From JAAYAY01 sp964429355 (GTDB taxonomy: Bacteria > Planctomycetota > Planctomycetia > Pirellulales > Thermoguttaceae): 32,391 nt of DNA. Positions 24,637 through 31,757 of this stretch are shown piece after piece. Within the stretch, counting starts at the first letter, position 1. Each line of letters starts with the position of its first letter. The notes under the pieces were generated by a model. The model worked only from the letters and a program-made list of their open reading frames with translations, was not told the origin of the DNA and made no database searches. The DNA lies in assembly GCA_964429355.1 (NCBI GenBank), contig CAYSCH010000061.1:1-32391 (forward strand). Reading direction: 5' to 3'. Both the position numbers and the translations under genes were made by a program.

Positions 24637-25228
24637 CTTGACTTCTCTCTGGCACAGTTCGCGGCCAAGGCGCCATTCGCAGAGATCTGGCGAAATGCCG
24701 CACACCGAACGGTTGTTCGAAAAGGGGTTACACCACGGGGAATTCTAGATCACAACATCGCCGGGGCAACCAACGCCCTCCGCCTGCACTCGAATTGGCA
24801 AGACTTGACGGCTGGCGGATGGTGATTGTCCGGCCTGCGCAAGGCTTGAGATGGTGCCTGAGATTTCGCCATGGCTGCGGACCGTCTTACAGTCCTCCCA
24901 ATAGGACTAACCGATAGATTCTCTTTTGTCGGGCTATTTTTTTACGTATTGCCCGTACGGGCGGTTCCCGCAAACCGGCCTCCAGGTCATGAGGACTCGC
25001 CTGTCTGGGGGGATAGCCGAACTGGCAGAAAGGCGAGCGTTTCGGTGACGAGTTGAAGAGTTGTGGGCCGTGGCGGCACCGTATCACCCTACGATTTCTC
25101 ACAACTTCGCGGCCAGCACAGCGAATGGTGGGTCTGGCATGTCTCGCAGGGTGCCTGATCTCTTGCAATACGCCCTTTTCAAGGGCTAAGATCAGGCGTC
25201 GTACGCACGTAGTTCTCCACGACATTCG
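24637..25228. other. Spacer with AT-rich tract and a 12-bp palindrome
   Basis: A 592-base gap between the divergent DUF1571 and TPR genes. No gene seen. It contains agtcct/aggact (24891-24908), a T-run (24937-24943) and the palindrome gcccgtacgggc (24951-24962). Confidence 0.5.
24891..24962. promoter_or_regulatory. Small hairpin, T-run and palindrome cluster
   Basis: agtcct (24891-24896) pairs with aggact (24903-24908). Then an AT-rich segment with seven T (24937-24943) precedes a perfect 12-bp palindrome, gcccgtacgggc (24951-24962). In a GC-rich spacer this grouping stands out and may be a transcription start region or a regulator site. Confidence 0.35.
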
Positions 25229-26140
25229 GTGCCGTGTTTTGATCCCGATTACCCTGAGGTTCTTGTGGAAGAACGTCGAATCGAGGTGCTGACGGCCGAG
25301 GCGCTTGAGGCCCTGGAGCGGGGCGACCATGTGCGGGCAATCGCCATTACGGATCAGTTGGCCAGCGAGGCGCCCGACGATCCCCTGATCCACGTTGTTC
25401 GTGCTCGGGCGCTACTCATGGGCGGCGACCCGGAAGAGGCGATTGCCGCGAGCCAACGGGCCGTCCAGCTCGATCCCGCCGGCAGCAAGCCCCAGAGCCT
25501 TCTGGGAGTTGCCGCCTGGCGGTTGGGGCGGCTTACGCTCGCCCAGCAGGCTCTCGAAACGGCCATTCGCAACTCGGGCCAGCAGCCCGGACCGCTGGTG
25601 GATTTTGCCTGGTTTATGGCCTCCGAACGGGGCCCGCGCCTGGCGGAAGACGCAGCGCTGGAGGCCATTGCCGCGGCAGGCAACTCCTCCACCGCCTGGG
25701 CCGCCTTGGGGCTCAGCCAGTTACGACTGCACCGCCGGGACGACGCCACGGAGAGCCTTCGCCGGGCCTTGGAACTCGATCCCAACGATCCCTACGCCCA
25801 GTACGCCATGACACGACTTCTCCAGGACCGGCGCGCCGATGCGGACGCCGTTCATCTTGCCAGCATCCTCCAGGAAACGCCGGGGACCCAGGCCATCGTG
25901 GCAGATATTCGGCGAGAAGCCAAGCAGCGCCAGGTCGCTCGCCGGCTCGTGGAACGGGGCGCCTACCCCACGCCGGATCGCCATGACCGCCCGTACCGAC
26001 CCTGGTTCTGGCTGGTGGCATCCATAGTCGTCATCTTTGTCTTGCTGACGACGCTTCAACCGTCGACCCCGCTGGCCATCTTCCTCTGCACGTTCTTTCC
26101 CCTCCTGGTCTTCTGGCTCCGACATCTCTGGTTCGACTAG
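25229..26140 (+). CDS. TPR-repeat protein with two C-terminal membrane helices
   Basis: 303 residues. Helical pairs with TPR spacing cover about 20-220: ALERGDHVRAIAITDQLA, GDPEEAIAASQRAVQLDP and LRRALELDPNDPYAQYAM are typical. Two C-terminal membrane helices follow (WFWLVASIVVIFVLLTTL and LAIFLCTFFPLLVFWLRHLW). The TPR part should face the cytoplasm, since there is no signal peptide. No catalytic motif is present, and a scaffold role is the general expectation. The GTG at 25229 has no clear ribosome-binding site. A GTG at 25265 has gaggt four bases before it and may be the true start. The next genes follow closely on the same strand. Confidence 0.75.
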   Translation: MPCFDPDYPEVLVEERRIEVLTAEALEALERGDHVRAIAITDQLASEAPDDPLIHVVRARALLMGGDPEEAIAASQRAVQLDPAGSKPQSLLGVAAWRLGRLTLAQQALETAIRNSGQQPGPLVDFAWFMASERGPRLAEDAALEAIAAAGNSSTAWAALGLSQLRLHRRDDATESLRRALELDPNDPYAQYAMTRLLQDRRADADAVHLASILQETPGTQAIVADIRREAKQRQVARRLVERGAYPTPDRHDRPYRPWFWLVASIVVIFVLLTTLQPSTPLAIFLCTFFPLLVFWLRHLWFD

Positions 26141-26147
26141 CTGGGAG

Positions 26148-26267
26148 ATGGATAGGCAGTTCACCCTTGGATCGTCAATCATGCCCGGTCAGGAACGTTC
26201 CCTCAAAAAGCTCCAGGAAACGCTCCGAGCCGACGGCGCGTATATCGAGGATGTGCCGCAGGCCTGA
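26148..26267 (+). CDS. Small ORF of 39 codons before the GNAT gene
   Basis: ATG at 26148 to TGA at 26265-26267. It encodes MDRQFTLGSSIMPGQERS, then LKKLQETLRADGAYIEDVPQA. It begins seven bases after the TPR stop, preceded by tggga, and ends 11 bases before the GNAT start. The gaaggagag ribosome-binding site of the GNAT gene lies at its stop codon. The size, helical character and tight fit suggest a possible small gene or leader. No family is recognised and chance is a real alternative. Confidence 0.35.
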   Translation: MDRQFTLGSSIMPGQERSLKKLQETLRADGAYIEDVPQA

Positions 26268-26278
26268 AGGAGAGTCAT

Positions 26279-26695
26279 GTGGTCCGTTACGAGATCAACC
26301 AACCGATCACCGTCGAGGAGGCGATCGACCTTTACAACCGGTCGACGCTCGGCGAGCGGCGCCCTGTCGATCGGCCTGACATTTTTGCGAAGATGCTGGC
26401 CCATGCCGATGTCACAATCACCGCCTGGGACGGCGATCGGCTGATTGGGATCGCCCGGACGCTGACCGATTTTGGATATGTGGCCTACCTGGCCGATCTG
26501 GCAGTTGACGCGGCGTGGCAGTGTCAGGGCATCGGCAAGAGACTGATCGAGATGACCCGTCAGGCCTTGGACGAGACGGCGTTCATCACGCTGCTGGCTG
26601 CACCGAAGGCCAACGAATACTATGAACGGCTGGGGTTCGAGCACAACGAACGTGCCTGGGTTCTGCCCGCGGGAAAGCCGCTTGAACGGAAGTGA
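26279..26695 (+). CDS. GNAT-family N-acetyltransferase
   Basis: 138 residues, cytoplasmic. Acetyl-CoA-dependent acyltransferase fold: the beta-strand YLADLAVDAAWQCQGIGKRL contains the acetyl-CoA-binding Q-x-x-G-x-G motif (QCQGIGKR). It is followed by LLAAPKANEYYERLGFEHN, the usual C-terminal part where the Tyr acts as possible general acid. The substrate cannot be inferred. I chose the GTG at 26279 because gaaggagag lies just upstream; an ATG at 26277 is in another frame. The gene is 35 bases before the DCC gene. Confidence 0.88.
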   Translation: MVRYEINQPITVEEAIDLYNRSTLGERRPVDRPDIFAKMLAHADVTITAWDGDRLIGIARTLTDFGYVAYLADLAVDAAWQCQGIGKRLIEMTRQALDETAFITLLAAPKANEYYERLGFEHNERAWVLPAGKPLERK

Positions 26696-26730
26696 GAACG
26701 TTCAATCCCGTTGCATCGAAAGAGGGGAAG

Positions 26731-27147
26731 ATGCACGCAAAGCCCGATGGGGGCCAGCCGATCATCCTGTTTGACGGCGTCTGCAACCTGTGCAACCGGG
26801 CGGTGCGGCTGGTCGTCGCTCTGGACGGGTCGAAGCGGTTCGATTTCGCATCGCGTCAGTCGGAATTCGGACGCCGGTTGCTGGAACGCCACGGCCTGGA
26901 TGCCGAGCGGGACGACTCGATTGTGCTGGTGGGAGGGGATCGCGTCTTTCTTCGCTCCACTGCCGCACTTCATATCGCCCGTCGGCTCCGGTGGCCCTGG
27001 CCGCTGCTGTTCGGCTTGATTCTGGTTCCTCGCGTTTTGCGAGACGGGGCCTACAACTGGATCGCCAGGCATCGCTATCGCTGGTTCGGCAGGTCGGATA
27101 GCTGCCCACTCTCGCAGGGCGATCTGGACGGCCGTTTCCTGGGCTGA
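26731..27147 (+). CDS. DCC-family thiol-disulfide oxidoreductase
   Basis: 138 residues. The N-terminal motif ILFDGVCNLCNRAVRLV carries the D-G-x-C-x-x-C signature of the DCC (DUF393) family, related to thioredoxins. The rest has RFDFASRQSEFGRRLLE, SIVLVGGDRVFLRSTAALHI and ends YRWFGRSDSCPLSQGDLDGR, as in the family. Substrates are not known. The ATG at 26731 has agagggga upstream; the frame is open to 26692 without a better start. It is likely co-transcribed with the GNAT gene. Confidence 0.9.
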   Translation: MHAKPDGGQPIILFDGVCNLCNRAVRLVVALDGSKRFDFASRQSEFGRRLLERHGLDAERDDSIVLVGGDRVFLRSTAALHIARRLRWPWPLLFGLILVPRVLRDGAYNWIARHRYRWFGRSDSCPLSQGDLDGRFLG

Positions 27148-27202
27148 CGGGGACCGTCCCAAGTTTCGCGTAGTGCAGCGGCAAAAAACGGGGACTGCCC
27201 TC
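27148..27202. repeat. Degenerate gggac..gtccc repeat element
   Basis: cggggaccgtccc (27148-27160) and cggggactgccct (27189-27201) flank an AAGTTT/CAAAAAAC pair and a short middle. The layout resembles the gggacagtccc hairpin elements found in planctomycete spacers, here decayed. It starts right after the DCC stop codon. Confidence 0.45.
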
Positions 27203-27266
27203 CTCCGAGTGCAGGAAGCTTCTTCTTCGCGAGTTCTCAGCGACACCGTTGTATTCTCCAGAGCAC

Positions 27267-27291
27267 CTCGCCTGAGGAAACAAGAGGCGAG
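27267..27291. repeat. 7-bp inverted repeat upstream of the VIT/VWA gene
   Basis: ctcgcct (27267-27273) and aggcgag (27285-27291) with an 11-base loop. It sits about 105 bases before the VIT/VWA start, in what may be the 5' leader. Function unknown. Confidence 0.35.
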
Positions 27292-27396
27292 ACCTCCTTC
27301 TTCAGGCCAACGATACAGCACTCGCTGCCGCGGGCTCGGCCACCCTGGTGTTTCTGCGCTCGCGGTCTGCCCCCTTTTTGAACATGGAGCCCTGTA

Positions 27397-29550
27397 ATGC
27401 TCGAGAAACCACGAAGCACGACGCGCCGAATTGCCCTTTGGACATTGCCGCCCCTGATTGCGGGGGCAATGTTCCTGGCCCTATCCACGGAGACCCGCGC
27501 TGCCGGAATGCTGATCGCGGACGGCGGCCAGGGGGGGATTCTCAAGATCGAACAGCAGGACGTCCGGGTGACCATCAACAACGGCATCGCCGTCACGGAC
27601 GTGACCCAGGTGTTCCGGAACACGGAGAACCGTCAGGTCGAAGCTCTTTATCTTTTCCCCGTCCCCAAGGGGGCCTCGGTTGCCAACTTCAGCATGTGGA
27701 TCGGCGGCAAGGAAATGATTGGAGAAGTCCTCGAAAAGAAACGGGCGAGGGAAATCTACGACAGCTACAAACAGGTCCGCCGCGATCCGGGTCTGCTCGA
27801 GCAGGTCGACTACAAGACATTCGAAATGAGGGTCTTTCCGATCGGCCCCCAGGCCGAGCAGAAGGTCCAGATCACTTACTACCAGCAGCTCGATTATGAC
27901 CACGACTGGGCCACTTACGTCTACCCCCTGGCCACGGCGCCCCGCCCCGGCATCGATTCCCGCACCGAGGGTAGTTTTTCGCTCGACCTTCGCGTGAAAT
28001 CGGAGGTGCCCATCGTGGGCCTGGAAAGCCCGAGCCATAAGGACGATTTCGTGGTGGTCGGCCATACCGACTCCTACTACCAAGCCAGCCTCGAAACGAA
28101 AGAGGGGGACCTGAACCGTGATGTTGTACTGGCCTACCAGGTGAAGCGGCCCATGACCGGCATCGACATGATCACCTCCAAATCGTCTGGCGACGACGGC
28201 TACTTCATGCTCACCCTAACCGCCGGCGAGGAGCTGGCGGCCGACAACCTGGGGATGGACTTCGTGTTCGTCCTCGACGTTTCGGGCAGCATGGCCCACG
28301 ACGGCAAGCTGGCCCTCTCGGGGGAATCGATCGGCGCCTTCATCGACGAGCTGGCCCCGAGCGATCGGTTCGAGGTGATCACTTTCAACGTTGCCCCAAC
28401 GAAGCTCTTTGGTGAACTCCGCACGGTGGAGGCGGCCTCGAAGGACGAGGCGGCCCAGTTTCTTCGCACCCAGCAGGGGCGCGGAGGGACGGTGCTGAAA
28501 TCGGCAATGAGCCTGGCCTATCAGTATGGCCAGTCCGACCGGCCGCTGAACGTTGTGATCCTCAGCGACGGTATGACCGAGCAGGGGGAGCGAGTGGAAC
28601 TACTGGCCCAGATCGCCTCGCGTCCCGCGCACGCCAAGATCTTCTGCATCGGTGTGGGCAACGAAGTGAATCGCCCCCTGCTGAGCCAGATGGCCGAGGA
28701 TGCCGGCGGCCTGGCCGCCTTCCTCTCTCAGGGTGACGATTTCGGTCGTCAGGCCAAGGCCTTCCGCCGCAAACTCACCCGCCCGGCGGCCACCAACGTG
28801 AGAATCGAATTGGCCGGCGTCGAGGTCTACGATCGGGAACCCCAACAGTTGCCCAACCTTTACCACGGCATGCCGGTGCGGCTCTACGGCCGGTATCGGG
28901 GGGAGGGCAATGTCGACGTTCGTGTCCAGGCTGAAATCAACGGCGCCCCCATCGGTCAATCCATCCAGGTGCAGTTTCCCGGCTCCGAATCGGGCAATCC
29001 CGAAATCGAGCGGATGTGGGCGTCGCAGAAAGTCGATCGATTGCTGAAGGATGCCGACCGGGCGGGTTCCCGATCGACGGTGGTCGACGAGATCGTCCGT
29101 CTCGGCGAGTCGTACTCGATTGTCACCGAGTACACCTCATTCCTCGTTCTGGAGAATGATGCGGAGTACCAGCGTTGGAACATCGATCGCAAGAACCTCC
29201 TCCGGACCGGCCGGGACCGCAAAGAGCAGCAGCTCGTCAGGGCTCAACTCGAGGCGCTGCGAGAGAAGGCCCTGGCCGATCTGGGTCCGCAAGAGAACGC
29301 CCCGAAGAACCAGACGGTCAAACAGCCGTCGCCCGCTACTCCGGCCGAGCAGGTTGCCACGCGCAGCACCCCCGCTCCCGCGCAGCCGCGAACGACCAGC
29401 CGCGATCTCGATTTCAGCCCCTCCAATCGTCCCAGCCTGGGTGGCGGCGGCGGGGCCTTCGACCCGATCACTGGCGCGATCGCACTGGCCCTGGCCGGCC
29501 TGGGCCTGGGCGCCTCGCGACGCCGATCGGGACGGAGAAACGAGGAATAA
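27397..29550 (+). CDS. VIT/VWA surface protein with a GlyGly-CTERM-like tail
   Basis: 717 residues. A signal peptide (about 11-36) is followed by a VIT domain at about 45-165, with VTDVTQVFRNTENRQVEALY, FPVPKGASV and KRAREIYDSYKQVRRDPGLL. A von Willebrand A domain follows at about 288-470, with the metal-binding DVSGSM (294-299), the Thr of GRGGT and VVILSDG. The C-terminal part has a low-complexity Pro/Thr/Gln linker. The last 39 residues are PSLGGGGGAFDPITGAIALA, then LAGLGLGAS and RRRSGRRNEE: a Gly run, a hydrophobic helix and an Arg cluster. This is the layout of the GlyGly-CTERM signal processed by rhombosortases. The next gene encodes one. VIT/VWA proteins are extracellular adhesion or matrix-type proteins; the partner is unknown. 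Confidence 0.88.
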   Translation: MLEKPRSTTRRIALWTLPPLIAGAMFLALSTETRAAGMLIADGGQGGILKIEQQDVRVTINNGIAVTDVTQVFRNTENRQVEALYLFPVPKGASVANFSMWIGGKEMIGEVLEKKRAREIYDSYKQVRRDPGLLEQVDYKTFEMRVFPIGPQAEQKVQITYYQQLDYDHDWATYVYPLATAPRPGIDSRTEGSFSLDLRVKSEVPIVGLESPSHKDDFVVVGHTDSYYQASLETKEGDLNRDVVLAYQVKRPMTGIDMITSKSSGDDGYFMLTLTAGEELAADNLGMDFVFVLDVSGSMAHDGKLALSGESIGAFIDELAPSDRFEVITFNVAPTKLFGELRTVEAASKDEAAQFLRTQQGRGGTVLKSAMSLAYQYGQSDRPLNVVILSDGMTEQGERVELLAQIASRPAHAKIFCIGVGNEVNRPLLSQMAEDAGGLAAFLSQGDDFGRQAKAFRRKLTRPAATNVRIELAGVEVYDREPQQLPNLYHGMPVRLYGRYRGEGNVDVRVQAEINGAPIGQSIQVQFPGSESGNPEIERMWASQKVDRLLKDADRAGSRSTVVDEIVRLGESYSIVTEYTSFLVLENDAEYQRWNIDRKNLLRTGRDRKEQQLVRAQLEALREKALADLGPQENAPKNQTVKQPSPATPAEQVATRSTPAPAQPRTTSRDLDFSPSNRPSLGGGGGAFDPITGAIALALAGLGLGASRRRSGRRNEE

Positions 29551-29554
29551 TGGA

Positions 29555-29610
29555 ACGGTGGAGCGTTGGAATGATGGGGAGTGGAACAGACTCTCCATCA
29601 TTCCCACCGT
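29555..29610 (+). terminator. Long hairpin between the VIT/VWA and rhombosortase genes
   Basis: A 15-bp stem (one G-T pair) joins 29568-29582 (ggaatgatggggagt) and 29590-29604 (actctccatcattcc), loop ggaacag. Six more pairs (acggtg 29555-29560, caccgt 29605-29610) follow after a seven-base bulge. There is no T-run, so it may act as an mRNA-stabilising or attenuating stem rather than a full terminator. It begins 5 bases after the VIT/VWA stop codon. Confidence 0.5.
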
Positions 29611-29692
29611 GGCGTGTGTCTCGAGGGACCAAGGACTATCCGCGATACCTGCTGCTGGTGCGTCAAGATGCACCCAACCTGTTGACAAGCCC

Positions 29693-30373
29693 ATGTCCAC
29701 CGCCCAGTGCACCTGCCCAATCGAGAGTAACGATCAAGCGTGGAGTCTCCCGGTTGCCTCGCTGCTGTTGACCCTGGCCGCCATACTCGTGCTCCCCTTC
29801 GACTGGCTTTCATCCTGGCTCCAGTACGATCGAGCGGCCGTCCATGGTGGCCAAGTCTGGCGGCTAATCACCTGCCAACTCACCCATTGGTCCTGGGACC
29901 ACCTGTTCTGGGACGCGGCTGCCCTGTTATTCCTGGGCTGGGTCCTGGAGCGTCAGGATCGCCGCTCCCTGCTGATCTGCCTGGGCCTCTCGGCAGTTCT
30001 GATTCCGGCCGTTGTCCACATTTGCCTCCCGGATCTGGCCACCTACCGCGGCCTGTCGGGGATCGATTCCGCCGTATTCGTTCTGCTGGCGGTCACGCTC
30101 TTTTGCAGGTTTCGCGCCGATGGCGATCGGGTGTGGACATGGGCCTGCGTGGCCATGCTTGCTGGCTTTGTGGGGAAGGTGGGTTTCGAACTCGTTTGCG
30201 GCGGCACTATTTTCGTGGATTCCGCAGGCTCTGGAATGCTGCCGGTGCCGCTGGTGCATGTGGTGGGCGGGGCGCTGGGGGCCGCGTGTGGATGGTCCTG
30301 GCGAGTGCCTTCGACATTAATGGGGTTGATCGATTTTCTGAAGGCCACCGAAGAAGTGCCTGAGACGCCCTGA
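29693..30373 (+). CDS. rrtA: Rhombosortase-like rhomboid intramembrane serine protease
   Basis: 226 residues with about six membrane helices. The signature pieces are WRLITCQLTHWSWDHLFWD (His65 and His70 region), the catalytic serine in TYRGLSGIDSAVF (Ser122 of GLSG), and PLVHVVGGALGA with the likely catalytic His189. This fits the rhombosortase branch (rhomboid family GlyGly-CTERM protease), which cuts the Gly-rich C-terminal signals of exported proteins in the inner membrane. In gamma-proteobacteria the enzyme is RrtA. The preceding gene encodes a protein with such a tail. The ATG at 29693 has a poor ribosome-binding site. The conserved Ser and His support activity; assignment to rhombosortase rather than another small rhomboid is an inference. 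Confidence 0.78.
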   Translation: MSTAQCTCPIESNDQAWSLPVASLLLTLAAILVLPFDWLSSWLQYDRAAVHGGQVWRLITCQLTHWSWDHLFWDAAALLFLGWVLERQDRRSLLICLGLSAVLIPAVVHICLPDLATYRGLSGIDSAVFVLLAVTLFCRFRADGDRVWTWACVAMLAGFVGKVGFELVCGGTIFVDSAGSGMLPVPLVHVVGGALGAACGWSWRVPSTLMGLIDFLKATEEVPETP

Positions 30374-30577
30374 CAGGGTGTGGGGGTCTCCCATGAGCAT
30401 CAAGGTGCACGATCGGTGGTCTCGGCAGCGGGTCTGAAAGGTGCAGGAATACACGCCGTCAGGAAATGCCGGGGTAAAGATCCTGACGTGGAAGTTTCAA
30501 TTCCAATTGGAGTGATAGAACCGGTATTGCTGTCTGGCCGGCATGAATCGCGGCGTCAACCGGCGTCTTGGAGAATG
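30374..30577. other. Short spacer without recognised features
   Basis: Between the rhombosortase stop and the FGE remnant. I see no gene or clear hairpin here. Confidence 0.5.
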
Positions 30578-30832
30578 TCACCTTGCCGCCAACGCACTCC
30601 CCTCGGTTTCGCACACCACTCGGAAGCCCACGTTGTGCGCCTTCTGCCAGGCCGGATAGCTCAAGCGGAACGACGAGCGGCAGCGTTTGGGCCGATCGTA
30701 GAACGACCCGCCTCGGACCACCTTCCTCGCGTGCGCGGCAGGTTCTTCGCGGCCGTCGCCCGAGTGATACGGATACGGAGCGTACGCCGACCGTGTCCAC
30801 TCCGCCGCATTCCCGTGCATATCCGAACTCAA
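30578..30832 (-). pseudogene. C-terminal remnant of a formylglycine-generating-enzyme (FGE/SUMF1) domain
   Basis: The frame reads DMHGNAAEWTRSAYAPYPY, then RKVVRGGSFYDRPKRC, SSFRLSYPAWQKAHNVGFRV and VCE to a stop at 30578. HGNAAEW, VRGGSF and GFRV are C-terminal hallmarks of the FGE/sulfatase-modifying fold. A full domain needs about 220 residues. Upstream on this strand there is no N-terminal part in frame (stop codons and unrelated sequence), and the Cys-rich gene begins at 30914. A planctomycete with many sulfatases would normally carry intact copies elsewhere. The 84-residue start at 30832 (TTG) is only the open frame limit. Confidence 0.75.
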
Positions 30833-30913
30833 GGGCCAACCTGCCTCGCAGGCCGGCGTGTGAGCTGCCGCAGAGGGATGACGCTCCGTACTGCCGCGCG
30901 GCCGATTTGCCGC

Positions 30914-31357
30914 TCAACCGACGGGCGTGAAGGAGTCGGTGCTGCGAGTTCCCACCGAATCCTCTTCAGCCTCGGGCGGCAGGCCGCCGACCGTGATCTT
31001 GAGCGTGCCGGCCAGAAACGGATCGTACTCGGCTCCCATCAGCCGGCGAAGTTCCTCGGCGATCCGCTGGCACTGGACGAAGCAGAGCGGACACTGTGAG
31101 CAGTTGGGATCCCAGGGAGCACGGTAGACCAGCTCATACCACTGGCGGAAATCCCTGGTCGTTTCCAGTGCCCGGAGCTGTCGCTGCAGCGTGCTGATAG
31201 ACCGCTCGGGCGGCCGGCGGCAGTGCTGGAAGACCGGTCGCGTGAAACCGCTGCCGGTTTCGTCTCGACTTCCGCATACGAGGTACGAAGCCCCCGTGAT
31301 GGAGTAGACGTTGATACAGTAGCGTCCAAAACGGGTTGATTCGATGCCGGGATTCAT
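30914..31357 (-). CDS. Small Cys-rich protein with a CxxCxxCxxxC motif, unknown function
   Basis: 147 residues from ATG 31357, which has agga six bases upstream; ATG 31363 is an alternative and the frame is open to 31663. I do not recognise the family. Visible are FGRYCINVYSITGASYLVCG, then QHCRRPPERSIS, LRALETTRDFRQWYELVYRA, and the motif CSQCPLCFVQC followed by QRIAEELRRLMGAEYDPFLA. The spacing C-x2-C-x2-C-x3-C is that of a [4Fe-4S] ferredoxin-type cluster, though the usual Pro after the last Cys is absent. Zinc binding is the alternative. No signal peptide or membrane helix. Whether it is expressed is not certain, since it lies next to a gene remnant. Confidence 0.5.
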   Translation of the reverse strand: MNPGIESTRFGRYCINVYSITGASYLVCGSRDETGSGFTRPVFQHCRRPPERSISTLQRQLRALETTRDFRQWYELVYRAPWDPNCSQCPLCFVQCQRIAEELRRLMGAEYDPFLAGTLKITVGGLPPEAEEDSVGTRSTDSFTPVG

Positions 31358-31757
31358 CGCCATTCCTGCGGATCTGCGGCGCGAGGGGGAAGTAGCCGCC
31401 ACCTGCGCCGAAAACGGGAGCCGTCCGCCGCAGCTCTTCCTCAGGCGCTGGTCAAACATGCCTGGGGACCTGCTCCGCTGGCGGCGGTCCGGCGTCCCTG
31501 CTGGATTACTCGCAAACGGATGCCAAGGTGTGACAGGCCGTGTTCTGACTCCCGCCGCCGGGCACCTGTTGAACCCCGTATCGATTGCAGGACCCGGGCG
31601 ACCGGGGAGCCCGGTTTCTGGGGATGCAGAGCCGGGGTGTTTCGCAACCCCCAGCGGAACCAACCGTTACCGTGGTTGAACCTGTGGATCGACGTGGTTA
31701 ACATGGACAAAGTTCGTCCCTTTATCTGGGGGCTGATCTGGCGATTTCCGATTTCCG
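31358..31757. other. Divergent spacer before the second sigma-factor gene
   Basis: A 400-base gap between the Cys-rich (-) and ECF (+) genes. No gene recognised. A short direct repeat gatttccgatttccgat (31742-31758 region) runs into the sigma start. Confidence 0.5.
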
